A stretch of DNA of 64,000 nucleotides from JAGPDB01 sp046331265 (GCA_046331265.1 JAXLRE010000010.1:1-64000), one strand, 5' to 3'. Numbered from the stretch's first letter, positions 53,598-62,451 are shown. Notes: generated from the letters alone by a model not told the origin. Numbers and translations are program-made.

Positions 53598-54041
53598 TTA
53601 TGCCTCCTCGTTAGCTACAACACTTTGCTCATCAAGCAATGCTTCTACTTCGTTGTCGATTGCATTATCAGCAACAGCTTCTACGCGTGCAACTTCTTTT
53701 TTAGCTCTTGGTGGTCGTGCATTTTCTGCCTCAGCCATTTCAAGAGTCGTTTCTTCATCACGACGTTTCTTTGTTTTGTTAGTTACTTGTCGCACATTGA
53801 ACGGCAATAATGCCATTTCACGAGCAATACGGATTGCTTTCGCAATTTCACGTTGTTGCTTTTGTGAGTTACCAGTAACTTTGCGTTGACGAATCTTTGC
53901 TCGTTCGCTCATGAATTTGCGGAGCAAATTCACATCTTTATAATCAACATATGAAATGCCTTCATATGTGAGTATTGATGTTTTCTTTCTAAATTTTTTA
54001 GATTGATCTTCGACAACTGGTCGTTTTTTATTATTTCCCAT
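53598..54041 (-). CDS. rpsR: 30S ribosomal protein S18 with long C-terminal extension
   Basis: 147 residues. Residues 1-88 contain a normal S18 core (TYEGISYVDYKDVNLLRKF, ARIRQ-type RAKIRQRKVTGNS and ARE-MALLPFN). About 60 further residues follow, rich in Glu, Ala, Lys and Arg, with an acidic end. S18 proteins usually stop at 70-90 residues, so the tail is unusual. It is not a fusion to a known domain. The stop overlaps the ribosome-binding site used by rplI. Confidence 0.92.
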   Translation of the reverse strand: MGNNKKRPVVEDQSKKFRKKTSILTYEGISYVDYKDVNLLRKFMSERAKIRQRKVTGNSQKQQREIAKAIRIAREMALLPFNVRQVTNKTKKRRDEETTLEMAEAENARPPRAKKEVARVEAVADNAIDNEVEALLDEQSVVANEEA

Positions 54042-54058
54042 TTTTCTCCTTAAATTTC

Positions 54059-54514
54059 TTAGAACGGTTCGTCGCCGTATTCGTCATAATTTGGAACTGG
54101 TGCCATTTGTGATTCTTCTGCTGGAGCAGAGTTAAAGCCGCCTTGGCCTTCTTTTCTTTCGTTCCTGTGAATATCTACGCTCGCCCAACGTAAAGATGGA
54201 CCTACTTCATCAGCGATTACTTCAACTACTGAACGCTTTTGTCCTTCTTTTGTTTCGTAACTACGCTGCTCCAAACGGCCAGTAACGATTACTCGTGAAC
54301 CTTTTTGTAGAGATTGGCCAATGTTTTCTGCCATTTCTCTCCAAGCAACTACATCAAAAAAACTTACTGCTTCTTGCCATTCGCCGCCACGGTCTTGCCA
54401 ACGACGGTTAACTGCAATACCGAAACGAGTATTTGCTTGACCTGTTGGAGTAAAACGCAATTCTGGTTCGCGTGTTACGTTGCCTACTAATGTGATTGTG
54501 TTTGAACTTGTCAT
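54059..54514 (-). CDS. ssb: Single-stranded DNA-binding protein
   Basis: 151 residues. The OB fold covers about 1-110 (NTITLVGNVTREPELRFTPTGQ, FFDVVAWREMAENIGQSLQKG). A flexible tail follows and ends DEYGDEPF, a variant of the conserved DDDIPF tip that recruits partner proteins. Position between rpsF and rpsR is typical. It starts 66 bases after rpsF. Confidence 0.96.
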   Translation of the reverse strand: MTSSNTITLVGNVTREPELRFTPTGQANTRFGIAVNRRWQDRGGEWQEAVSFFDVVAWREMAENIGQSLQKGSRVIVTGRLEQRSYETKEGQKRSVVEVIADEVGPSLRWASVDIHRNERKEGQGGFNSAPAEESQMAPVPNYDEYGDEPF

Positions 54515-54580
54515 GTTATGCCTTTCGCTTTATTTGCCGTACTTCTTTCTAGCAAAGGGGTACGACAATAAAAATTGGTT

Positions 54581-54883
54581 TTAAGAAATATATTGCGATT
54601 CTGGAATTCTCAAAACCATATGTCGCACAACTTCGGTATTAAGTCCTAATTGTCGTGAAAGTTCAGTCATAGCATCTGGCTCTGCTTTTGCTTGCAAGAC
54701 CACGTAGTAGCCTTCATTCTTTTTATTAATTGGGTAGGCAAATTTTCTCTTACCCCAGTGATCTACATTTCCTAGTTGACCGCCAGCTTTTTTAATCTGG
54801 TCGCAATACGAGGTTGTAGCTTTTTTAACATCATTTTCTTCGTTATCTTGATCGAAAATGACCATGACTTCATATGGACGCAC
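54581..54883 (-). CDS. rpsF: 30S ribosomal protein S6
   Basis: 100 residues, starting MRPYEVMVIFDQDNEENDV with the family blocks DHWGKRKFAYPINKKNEGYYV and MVLRIPE. It binds S18 in the 30S platform; both genes are in this transcript. An upstream leader of about 100 bases has a hairpin and a palindrome at the probable promoter, unusual among the mostly leaderless genes here, and suggests autogenous control. Confidence 0.97.
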   Translation of the reverse strand: MRPYEVMVIFDQDNEENDVKKATTSYCDQIKKAGGQLGNVDHWGKRKFAYPINKKNEGYYVVLQAKAEPDAMTELSRQLGLNTEVVRHMVLRIPESQYIS

Positions 54884-54994
54884 TTTTTCTCCTTTGGATC
54901 GCCAATGAACATTTATGTTCGCGAGTTCGTAGATTCATATCTATCGTGCAAATAAATAGATGCAACGAACAGGTTTACAAGGTTGTAAATTCTA
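54884..54994 (-). promoter_or_regulatory. rpsF promoter and structured leader
   Basis: -10 TAGAAT on the minus strand (54989-54994). A near palindrome TTTACAA-GG-TTGTAAA (54974-54989) overlaps the promoter. The leader has a stem with arms GTTCGT/ACGAAC (54925-54930 and 54965-54970) and an inner stem ATCTAT/ATAGAT (54939-54944 and 54956-54961), plus a short hairpin GAACAT-TT-ATGTTC (54907-54920). An S6:S18-type feedback element is known upstream of many rpsF genes; the match here is inferred from position only. Confidence 0.5.
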
Positions 54995-55040
54995 ATATAA
55001 AAGGTCGTTTTTACGCGAAACGAAGAGGATCGGTCTTCAT

Positions 55041-55952
55041 TTATCTATATCTTGGCTGAAAAGGAATCACTATGCCATCATCTGTTGTTGATCCAGGGAT
55101 TTTGCCCTTAAATCTTGAACCCAACTTACCTAAACGAGGAGTGTGTTCCCTTATTTCACCTGAATCATCTACAACTCCAAACGTTGGTTTTTCTACCGAT
55201 GGATGTTCAGAATCTATAGCAGCTTGTTCCTTTTCTCTTAATAATGCTTCTCTTAAGTTCGTTACTGCTACTTGTGGCGATTCGTGAATTAGTTGGCATG
55301 TTGTTTGTGGTTTTGAAGCATCACTTGCGCTTCTATGCTCAGTGCCTTGTTGTTTTGCTCGTTCGATAACTGAAATCACGACAACACGATCAAAATAAAT
55401 AGCTGGGGTATTACTTCCAGCTTCTATTGGATCAGGAAAATAACCAGCATCATGCATTTCAGACAATATTTCAATGCCATCACTTAAAACCGCGTATGCA
55501 ATATCTTCAGCTAAATCAATTGGTAGTTCTGCTAACGGTTTGGCTTCTATGCCAACAATTTTTTCCTGTTTGCCAGAAAACCTGAGATGCGAAGCAGCAA
55601 AAAGTCTTTCTAAAGTTCCTCTAAATCCTTTGACAAAACCTATAGCGTTATCTCTATCAAGTCCATAGAAAAAATCGTCATCTGTAGATTTAAAAGGAAT
55701 GTTGATTACACCATCTTTTACTGAATACAATTCTAAAGCTAGTGATAGAACATCCGAATAAATTCGGCCGATACGAATTTTCATTTCATTTGAAAGATCG
55801 AGACCTTCGATCTTGTTTGCTTTTATATAGTCTCGAATAGCATCTATATATAGGTCGACAAAAGCATCCTTGTTAGAACCCGAAGAACGATCCTCGCCGT
55901 TTCTAACAAGCTCATGGACTTTTGTACTGTCCTCAATATCCGAATCACTCAT
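55041..55952 (-). CDS. Hypothetical cytosolic protein upstream of rpsF
   Basis: 303 residues, unrecognised. Residues 25-200 are mixed helix and strand with acidic character (YIDAIRDYIKANKIEGLDL, FRGTLERLFAASHLRF). The last 100 residues are low in hydrophobics (ESPQVAVTNLREALLREKEQA, KGKIPGSTTDDGI) and look disordered, ending in a basic PRYR. A TATATA lies seven bases before the ATG. It precedes rpsF on the same strand by about 157 bases. No catalytic motif or signal peptide was seen. Confidence 0.65.
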   Translation of the reverse strand: MSDSDIEDSTKVHELVRNGEDRSSGSNKDAFVDLYIDAIRDYIKANKIEGLDLSNEMKIRIGRIYSDVLSLALELYSVKDGVINIPFKSTDDDFFYGLDRDNAIGFVKGFRGTLERLFAASHLRFSGKQEKIVGIEAKPLAELPIDLAEDIAYAVLSDGIEILSEMHDAGYFPDPIEAGSNTPAIYFDRVVVISVIERAKQQGTEHRSASDASKPQTTCQLIHESPQVAVTNLREALLREKEQAAIDSEHPSVEKPTFGVVDDSGEIREHTPRLGKLGSRFKGKIPGSTTDDGIVIPFQPRYR

Positions 55953-56007
55953 AAGGACTTATATATTACAACATTTTTAATATTTTACACAATTAGGACA
56001 ATTAGCT

Positions 56008-56931
56008 CTAGGCTGGGTGTTTTTCGCTGTTTTCCCTGCTAGAAGCATCATTTGCCGTATTTTTATCTAGCTTTTGAAGCTCGGAAACAACATCATCTGC
56101 CATATGATAAGTCTCTTCAGACGATGGGAAGGTTTTATTTCTTACATCATCACAATAATTTTTTAATGCTTTGACAGCTTTTTCTTCGATATTTTCATAT
56201 TCGCGCACAAATTTTGGTTTCTTAGAATCGCCTATTCCTAATATGTCATGAATTACAAGTACTTGTCCGTCGACATGTCTACCAGCCCCAATTCCTATAA
56301 CTGGTATTGAAAGTTCTTCGGTAATAGTTCGACTTAAAGCATCAGGAACACATTCAATTACCAACATTGAAGCTCCGGCATTAGCGACAGCACGAGAGTC
56401 TTCTAAAACTTTTTGTGCTTTAGAAAATTCTTTACCTTGAACATTATATGACCCAAGTTCAAGTATCGATTGAGGTGTTAAACCGACATGAGCAACAACA
56501 GGAATTTGTGCAGCAACTAAAGCTCTGATCGTATCTACACGTTCAACTCCACCTTCAACCTTTACTGCATTTGCACCAGCGTGAATTAATTTAATTGCAT
56601 TACTCACTGCTTGTTCAGGACTTACGTGATAGCTACCCCATACCATGTCCACTACGACAGGTAATTTTTCATTTACTCGACAAACCGCACGGACCAACAT
56701 TTCCATTTCTTCTTGTGTCATAGAGATCGTAGACTCGTAACCAAGCATTACCATTGCTGCGGAATCGCCAACTAAAACAATATCTGCTTGTGCTTTATCG
56801 GCATATCGCATTGTTGGGGCGTCATATGCTGTCACCATAACAATTGGATCAGCATCGTTTGACGATTTTCTTGAACAAAGAGTGTGAAAATCTTTACTGG
56901 CATTAATTGTCATAATCATAATGTTAGCCAT
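56008..56931 (-). CDS. panB: 3-methyl-2-oxobutanoate hydroxymethyltransferase
   Basis: About 307 residues. The first committed enzyme of pantothenate synthesis, a TIM barrel. Family blocks: VMVTAYDAPTMRYADKA, ADIVLVGDSAAMVMLGY, VVDMVWGSYHVSPEQA, AVKVEGG (metal and ketoacid site), AHVGLTPQSILELGSYNVQG and VIGIGAGRHVDGQVLV. The C-terminus is extended by about 40 polar residues. Several nearby Met codons compete; ATG 56931 is preferred, with 56919 and 56913 possible. It starts a divergent pair with the GT-C-like gene, with 91 bases between the starts. Phosphopantetheine from this pathway would also feed the PPTase fusion. Confidence 0.9.
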   Translation of the reverse strand: MANIMIMTINASKDFHTLCSRKSSNDADPIVMVTAYDAPTMRYADKAQADIVLVGDSAAMVMLGYESTISMTQEEMEMLVRAVCRVNEKLPVVVDMVWGSYHVSPEQAVSNAIKLIHAGANAVKVEGGVERVDTIRALVAAQIPVVAHVGLTPQSILELGSYNVQGKEFSKAQKVLEDSRAVANAGASMLVIECVPDALSRTITEELSIPVIGIGAGRHVDGQVLVIHDILGIGDSKKPKFVREYENIEEKAVKALKNYCDDVRNKTFPSSEETYHMADDVVSELQKLDKNTANDASSRENSEKHPA

Positions 56932-57009
56932 GAAATAGTTCTCATGAAAAAAAATGCTTTGAAGTGGAGTTATTAACAGATGATCATGACCAATCAAACA
57001 TTTTTAACT

Positions 57010-57015
57010 TAGGAT
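57010..57015 (+). promoter_or_regulatory. -10 element of the GT-C-like membrane protein gene
   Basis: TAGGAT, seven bases before GTG 57023, with no ribosome-binding site. Confidence 0.4.
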
Positions 57016-57022
57016 AGTTAAA

Positions 57023-58531
57023 GTGAAAGCATTCATAACTAAACACTTTGACAAAATTGTATTAATAAAACTTATTGCTATTGGTTTCATTCTTCGCATT
57101 TGGATTTCTTCGTCAAAGTTAAGCAATGTAGATGAAAATACAGCATTATCATTTTTAATCGGTAGAGATATATCCCGTGGTCGCTTACTTGCATATCGTT
57201 ATGAACATTTTTTTGGAGGAACGCTTGAGTATTTAGTCGCTACTCCAATAATTGCTCTAATTAAAAGTGTCACTCTATCGCAAATGTTAATTTCACTTGT
57301 TTTTCTCATTGGAACATCCTGCATTTATTATTTTGGGTTTCAAAGAACTCAATACAGAAAAACAATGAGATATGTTCTTGCTTGTTTGTGGATTTGGCCT
57401 GGATTCTTTTTAATTTCTAACACGAAATTTTCGGGTATTTTCGCTGTAATCATGTTGCTGCAAGTGGCCATACTTGCAAGCGCATATTATGCAGCACACT
57501 CATTAATAAATAGAAAATATTTTTTGATATTTGCCTTTTTATGTGGGCTCAGCGTTTGGGTTTTTCCAATTTCAATCTTTACTTGTATCACATCTTATAT
57601 TTGGATTATTAAATCTTCTCCTGGATTAAAGCCACAACGCTTAAGAGCATTTGCAATTTTTGCTTTAGGGTCTTCGTTCTTAATCGCATTAACTATAAGC
57701 GAAAAAGGGGCTAATTTACTTAGATTTTACGATAAGTCAATACATACGGATATTGACAAACCTAATGCACTAATAAATTTGTCGGATATATTTTCAATGA
57801 CAGTTTCTAATGAGCACAAACTTGTCTTTTATCAGACGCCATTAATGCTTTCAATAATATTTTCATTATGTACAATTGCCTTGATAGCTTTTCTGATCAA
57901 AGGAGCCATTGGAGCTGCAAAAACAAAGATAAGTGATTTCGCTTTTCTAATGTTAATAATTAGTGCATGCCAAATCGTTCTTTTAATAATTCTTTATGTG
58001 TTCTCAATTAATGTGCCTTCAATATTTTTGATAACACTTGTCGCGCCTGTTGTGTTCCTTATATTTAATTCATCAACAAATAAAATTGTTATCTCATCAA
58101 TAATTTTTTGCATGTTCGTTTCTTCATGCATTTATCTGTACTCTACTTCGAAAAATTTTAACAACTACGTCTCAGATAATAAAGGTAGAGCAACATTTTT
58201 GATTGAGCAGGTGGCCGCGCAAAGAATATTGTCAAACCATCAGCTTGCATATCCACTTACATTAAGTAACGACGAGAAAGTTTTAGTCTCACCGTTTGAC
58301 GCAAACTACTTTGACTCAAAAATCCGGAGCCAAACCTCAACAAGAACAGATGCAGTACTAATTGATACAAACATAAAAAATGAGAGAAACACTATGCTCT
58401 GCATTCAATCATATTTTCAGCAAGGTTTTGTATCTAAGAGTTCATCGAATTTAAAAATCTATTTAGTTCCTAAAAAATTTAAATCGAAGGTTTCCAGCAT
58501 TGCTGAAGAATGCAGTAAAGTTACGACATAA
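57023..58531 (+). CDS. Polytopic membrane protein, GT-C glycosyltransferase-like
   Basis: 502 residues, about 11 membrane helices, then a soluble C-terminal domain (about 375-502). The first outside loop after helix 1 carries SNVDENTALSFLIGRDI and AYRYEHFFGGTLEYLVAT, matching the acidic catalytic loop of GT-C transferases that use polyprenyl-phosphate sugars. The whole protein matches no named family I can place. It would face the outside and might glycosylate the Ser/Thr-rich exported proteins encoded just downstream; that link is inference. Confidence 0.65.
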   Translation: MKAFITKHFDKIVLIKLIAIGFILRIWISSSKLSNVDENTALSFLIGRDISRGRLLAYRYEHFFGGTLEYLVATPIIALIKSVTLSQMLISLVFLIGTSCIYYFGFQRTQYRKTMRYVLACLWIWPGFFLISNTKFSGIFAVIMLLQVAILASAYYAAHSLINRKYFLIFAFLCGLSVWVFPISIFTCITSYIWIIKSSPGLKPQRLRAFAIFALGSSFLIALTISEKGANLLRFYDKSIHTDIDKPNALINLSDIFSMTVSNEHKLVFYQTPLMLSIIFSLCTIALIAFLIKGAIGAAKTKISDFAFLMLIISACQIVLLIILYVFSINVPSIFLITLVAPVVFLIFNSSTNKIVISSIIFCMFVSSCIYLYSTSKNFNNYVSDNKGRATFLIEQVAAQRILSNHQLAYPLTLSNDEKVLVSPFDANYFDSKIRSQTSTRTDAVLIDTNIKNERNTMLCIQSYFQQGFVSKSSSNLKIYLVPKKFKSKVSSIAEECSKVTT

Positions 58532-58546
58532 GCAATAAACATTTAT

Positions 58547-58606
58547 GCGAATAAAGTTGCTTTTAGCGAATACATAACAAAAACTATATAGTCGTTATAA
58601 CGAATA
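58547..58606 (+). promoter_or_regulatory. CGAATA repeats and 12-bp palindrome upstream of the GH5 gene
   Basis: CGAATA occurs three times (58548, 58567, 58601) and overlaps a perfect palindrome TCGTTATAACGA (58592-58603), 34 bases before the GH5 start. It may be an operator; no regulator gene is adjacent. Confidence 0.35.
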
Positions 58607-58637
58607 CTCCTTGAAGATACGCACATAGTGTCATATC

Positions 58638-59915
58638 TTGAAAAATGTGAACCTGCCCAAGCACAACAAAAAAACGAAAATTATTTTTTTATCAGCCCTT
58701 ATAGCTTCATTGTTACTCTTAGTTTTGATTTTGTTGCCTGCTACTGCTGCAAACACACAAGACAGAATTAACCTTGCCGACGGATCAACCCAAATAATTA
58801 AAAATGCTGCTGTTAAAAATGGTTATGTCGAGTTCGGTTCTACAACAACCACAACAGTTCCATCGACCACTCCAACGACTCCTTCAGTTCCTACCGGGAA
58901 ATTTTATGTAGTCGGAAAACAAATAGTTGACCCAGACGGAAACATTTTTATTCCAATGGGCGCTAACGTAGCAATCAGACAGGGTCAATACGAAACAGGG
59001 TATATTTTCAATGTCAACGGAACAGCGACTGACCATTCTCAAGATGTTTTAAATTGGGGATGGAATACAGTAAGAGTTAATTTAATATTTTTTCCAGAAA
59101 GCGGATCGCCAACTAAAGACGAAATATTCCAAGGCCTATCGAAATTTATAAATGAATACACATCCAAAAAAATAGTCGTGCTAATTGATACGCACGATGC
59201 TACAGGGCAAAACCTTCCTCCAAGCGATCCAAAAGTTCAAAAAATATTGGGATACTTAGATGAGTTAACAAAAACATATAGCAACAATCCTTACGTCTGG
59301 TTTAACGGTTTGAACGAACCTTTTCAAGATGATGATCCAACATCTTTAACAAATTGGATTGCACAACAAAACGCCGTTTATCAAACTATAAGAAAAAATG
59401 CACCGAACAATATTTTTGTTGCAGATCTTCCAGGATATGGAAACTCTGTTGAATCTCTGGTTGATGGAAATTTAGGAAACTTTAGTTCATCAAAATGTAA
59501 TGTTGTTTATTCATGGCATGATTACGGATACATAAATGGATACGCAGATGACGCGACACACAAAATATATTATGAAAAACTCGCATCTAAAAATATTGCA
59601 GTTTTAATTGGTGAAATTGGCGATCCGCTAACCCTTAATGAAGGAACAGCTGGAAGTCCAGCACAAAACAGAATCGGTGCCTATGCTGCAATGAAATATG
59701 CTCCAGCAAATGGTTTTGGAATCTTATGGTGGCACGCAACTGGCGACAGTTCTGTATTTTTGACGTATTCATTAATGCAAGATCGAAGTGCTCCATGGCC
59801 TGCAGCAACCACTGGACAAGGGTTATCTGCTGCAGGAAAAACATTTTGGGATTTAACACATCCTAAAAAAACTACCGCGAAATTTACAGGAAACATTGCT
59901 GACTCTCACTGTTAA
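58638..59915 (+). CDS. Exported glycoside hydrolase, GH5-like
   Basis: 425 residues. An N-terminal signal or anchor helix (about 13-35) is followed by a Thr/Pro linker (about 68-85) and a TIM barrel. GH5 residues: R146 in NTVRVNL, the acid/base E227 in FNGLNEP, the histidine in YSWHDYG and the nucleophile E326 in VLIGEIGD. Such enzymes cut beta-glucans or mannans outside the cell. TTG 58638 is the only suitable start. It precedes the DUF1996 gene by 13 bases. Confidence 0.85.
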   Translation: MKNVNLPKHNKKTKIIFLSALIASLLLLVLILLPATAANTQDRINLADGSTQIIKNAAVKNGYVEFGSTTTTTVPSTTPTTPSVPTGKFYVVGKQIVDPDGNIFIPMGANVAIRQGQYETGYIFNVNGTATDHSQDVLNWGWNTVRVNLIFFPESGSPTKDEIFQGLSKFINEYTSKKIVVLIDTHDATGQNLPPSDPKVQKILGYLDELTKTYSNNPYVWFNGLNEPFQDDDPTSLTNWIAQQNAVYQTIRKNAPNNIFVADLPGYGNSVESLVDGNLGNFSSSKCNVVYSWHDYGYINGYADDATHKIYYEKLASKNIAVLIGEIGDPLTLNEGTAGSPAQNRIGAYAAMKYAPANGFGILWWHATGDSSVFLTYSLMQDRSAPWPAATTGQGLSAAGKTFWDLTHPKKTTAKFTGNIADSHC

Positions 59916-59928
59916 GAATGGAATCTAA

Positions 59929-62046
59929 GTGAAAAAACTAAAGACAATAAGTAACATGAAACAACTTACAGCATTAGTTGCTTTATGTGCATTGTCGGTT
60001 TTGTTTTTGTCTTCAACAAGTCCTGCATACGCATCGGAATCTATTCGTAAATCTAGTTCAACATGTTATATAGAAAACTCTGCATATCGAATTAGCTCAA
60101 AAATCCCTATTGCAAATAGCTCGAGTCAAACAATTTGGATAAAGGTAAAAGTTAATCACTTAGCAAGAATAAAAGTAGAGATTGATCAGAGCACTTGCGT
60201 AAGTTCAAGAATCTATTCTACTAACGGACAATGGAAGTTTATTCAAATAACTCGGCCAACTGCATACGTGCAAGAAGGTAATCATGAAATAGTAATTGGT
60301 GCTTCACATTCAGATTTAAATTGGTCTACTTTATGGATTTTTCCGAGCAGTTCAATCTGTACACCAAATATAGATACAATCAATATTGTTTGCAATAGTG
60401 CAACAGGTGCAGCAACGAAACTATATGCCAGCGGAGTTTCATCATTGGTATATCCAAAAGTAACAACAAGCACTACTACGACGACCACGACCACCGCAGC
60501 GCCAACTACAACAACCACTCCAACGACTATTCCGCCAACAACGACCACAACTCCAGCAAACACAAACTGTTTTGCCAATTCTGTGGGAGTAGTTTCACAC
60601 CCTATAGATCTTTCAAGTTCAGGCACTCAACAGATATGGTTAAATATTTCTACTAGTTCAAATAGCAACATCTCACTACTATTCGATTCAAAAACTTGTT
60701 TAAACGAAACTGTTTTATCTACAAATTCAAGTTTTAAATGGATAAATTTAAGTTCGCTAACAACATCTTTGACTTCGGGATACCATGATGTATCAATCGG
60801 ATCTAGCTTAAACGGAACAAAGCTATCTACAGTTTTGATTTTCAATTCAAACATTAAATGTGTTCCAACCAATGATGGCACAAACTGTCCAATCCCACCC
60901 GTGACGACAACAACTACTACTACAACTCTGCCGCCAACACCGACCACTAAACCGACTACTACAACCCCACCTACACAAACAACCGCTTCTAATGACAATG
61001 CAGCTCTTGAAAAGTTCCGCAACTTTAATAGTCAATATGAGCGGAATTCTTCAACGCCTTCTTCATTACTTCCTTTGAATTTATTAACTCGAAAATCAAA
61101 CCCAAGCCCATCAATTTTCTTATCTTCTCCAGGCGGAGGAAAATTTAGAACATCATGTGACTTCTCACACTTGGCTTACGATGACCCAATCATAAAGCCA
61201 AACCTTCCCGGAAAATCACACTTGCATATGTTCTACGGGAATACTAAAACCAATGCATTTTCTACTGCTAATTCAATTGTAAATTCAGGTGGCAGTACTT
61301 GTGATGGATTCGAAGCAAATAGAACTGCATATTGGGTTCCTGCGATGCTAGATGCGTCGGGTAATGCACGTATACCTAATGGCATGGTTGTCTATTACAA
61401 GTCTGAAGGTATAGCTAAACCCGCTAATGGGTTTGAAGATATTCCTCAAGGTCTAAAAATAATTGCCGGTAACGCAAACGCAACAAGTCCACAAACACTT
61501 CAATACAACAATGGCTTTGGATGCGGAAACATGTTTATAAATCCGACTTCTTCTTTAATTCCATCGTGCGATAGCTCAACCGGTTTCATGTTGAAAGTTC
61601 ATTTCCCCCGTTGTTGGGATGGCTCATTTGATTTTGACCCTACCAGTCCACAAAAACACGTCACCTACGAGGTAAATGGACAATGCCCTTCAACACATCA
61701 AAAAATATTTACAGGTATAACAGTTTTATTCGATTGGGATTTAGCTCCTGGTGAAACTACAGCAGGCTGGCACTTAGCTAGCGATGAAGTTCCAGGCGGA
61801 ACAACAAAACCTGGCGGAACGACATTGCATGGTGATTGGTTCGGTGGTTGGAATAATGAAATCATGCATTCATGGAACCAGAATTGTTCAAATGCACTTT
61901 GGGATTGCAGTCTTAGGTATCTAGGAAACAATGGGCACTTAACAGGAGTACCTGATGGTGGTGTCAACGAACTTATACCAACATTAAATAAACAAGATAC
62001 TCTTGGACCAATAGCTTGCGTATTGCCAAAGCGAACGAATACCTAA
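59929..62046 (+). CDS. Exported DUF1996 protein with duplicated N-terminal domain and Thr/Pro linkers
   Basis: 705 residues. A signal peptide (about 10-35, ends AYA). Two similar beta-rich domains (about 45-165 and 213-318) both start with Cys and carry IWI/IWL and a Cys-Val/Cys-Leu pair, joined by Thr/Pro linkers (180-210 and 325-352). The C-terminal part (about 405-700) is a DUF1996 domain: SHLAYDDPIIKP, KSHLHMFYGNT, PRCWDG and HGDWFGGWN. DUF1996 is of unknown function and is found in fungal and actinobacterial secreted proteins. Many cysteines suggest disulfides. A role in cell-surface polysaccharide is inferred from the GH5 neighbour. Confidence 0.85.
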   Translation: MKKLKTISNMKQLTALVALCALSVLFLSSTSPAYASESIRKSSSTCYIENSAYRISSKIPIANSSSQTIWIKVKVNHLARIKVEIDQSTCVSSRIYSTNGQWKFIQITRPTAYVQEGNHEIVIGASHSDLNWSTLWIFPSSSICTPNIDTINIVCNSATGAATKLYASGVSSLVYPKVTTSTTTTTTTTAAPTTTTTPTTIPPTTTTTPANTNCFANSVGVVSHPIDLSSSGTQQIWLNISTSSNSNISLLFDSKTCLNETVLSTNSSFKWINLSSLTTSLTSGYHDVSIGSSLNGTKLSTVLIFNSNIKCVPTNDGTNCPIPPVTTTTTTTTLPPTPTTKPTTTTPPTQTTASNDNAALEKFRNFNSQYERNSSTPSSLLPLNLLTRKSNPSPSIFLSSPGGGKFRTSCDFSHLAYDDPIIKPNLPGKSHLHMFYGNTKTNAFSTANSIVNSGGSTCDGFEANRTAYWVPAMLDASGNARIPNGMVVYYKSEGIAKPANGFEDIPQGLKIIAGNANATSPQTLQYNNGFGCGNMFINPTSSLIPSCDSSTGFMLKVHFPRCWDGSFDFDPTSPQKHVTYEVNGQCPSTHQKIFTGITVLFDWDLAPGETTAGWHLASDEVPGGTTKPGGTTLHGDWFGGWNNEIMHSWNQNCSNALWDCSLRYLGNNGHLTGVPDGGVNELIPTLNKQDTLGPIACVLPKRTNT
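60463..60564 (+). repeat. Thr/Pro low-complexity linker repeat 1
   Basis: ACN-rich codons encoding a run of Thr with Ala and Pro (residues about 179-212 of the DUF1996 protein). It is coding low-complexity sequence, not a CRISPR or regulatory repeat. Confidence 0.8.
60901..60984 (+). repeat. Thr/Pro low-complexity linker repeat 2
   Basis: Second ACN-rich stretch between the duplicated domains and the DUF1996 domain (residues about 325-352). Composition is like linker 1. Confidence 0.8.
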
Positions 62047-62052
62047 AGTTAT

Positions 62053-62445
62053 CTAGTTACGGTCTTCTCGTCTAATTAAAAAATTCCATTTACATTTAGT
62101 ACATACTTCAACAAGATACCGATGATAAGACTTTCCTGTCTTATCTGCTTTCGCGATTTGATCATGTTCAATTACTGGACGACCGTTTGTTTTTCGTAAG
62201 TTATCCCCATATAAATAGCTGACTTCAAATAATGGAGAACGAACATCTTCTTCAGCGCAAATAGGGCATTCCCTTTGCGTTTGATGACCATAATTAGTTG
62301 CAACTCTTAAAAGTTCTGGATGTGCATCACAAACATCGAGACGAGTTAGCAAGCCTCTTCGATAATCACGCAAAATTGACCTTTTAGCCAAGGCATAATC
62401 AATATGTGGAAGATTCTCTTTAGGCTGAAAAGCTTCTTTTGACAT
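62053..62445 (-). CDS. DUF5318-type actinobacterial protein
   Basis: 130 residues. The blocks IDYALAKRSILRDYRRGLLTR, LDVCDAHPELLRVA, ECPIC and VEVCTKCKWNFLIR are those of a small actinobacterial family usually placed next to the inositol-1-phosphate synthase region. Two CxxC pairs (ECPIC, CTKC) probably bind zinc. Function is unknown. TAGAAT lies six bases before the ATG. Confidence 0.8.
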   Translation of the reverse strand: MSKEAFQPKENLPHIDYALAKRSILRDYRRGLLTRLDVCDAHPELLRVATNYGHQTQRECPICAEEDVRSPLFEVSYLYGDNLRKTNGRPVIEHDQIAKADKTGKSYHRYLVEVCTKCKWNFLIRREDRN

Positions 62446-62451
62446 TTTTAC

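Noticed and set aside
60463..60984. Repeated ACN triplets that could be taken for a tandem repeat array or CRISPR
   Set aside because: They stay in frame as Thr/Pro linkers of an exported protein, with no spacers or direct repeats of constant length.
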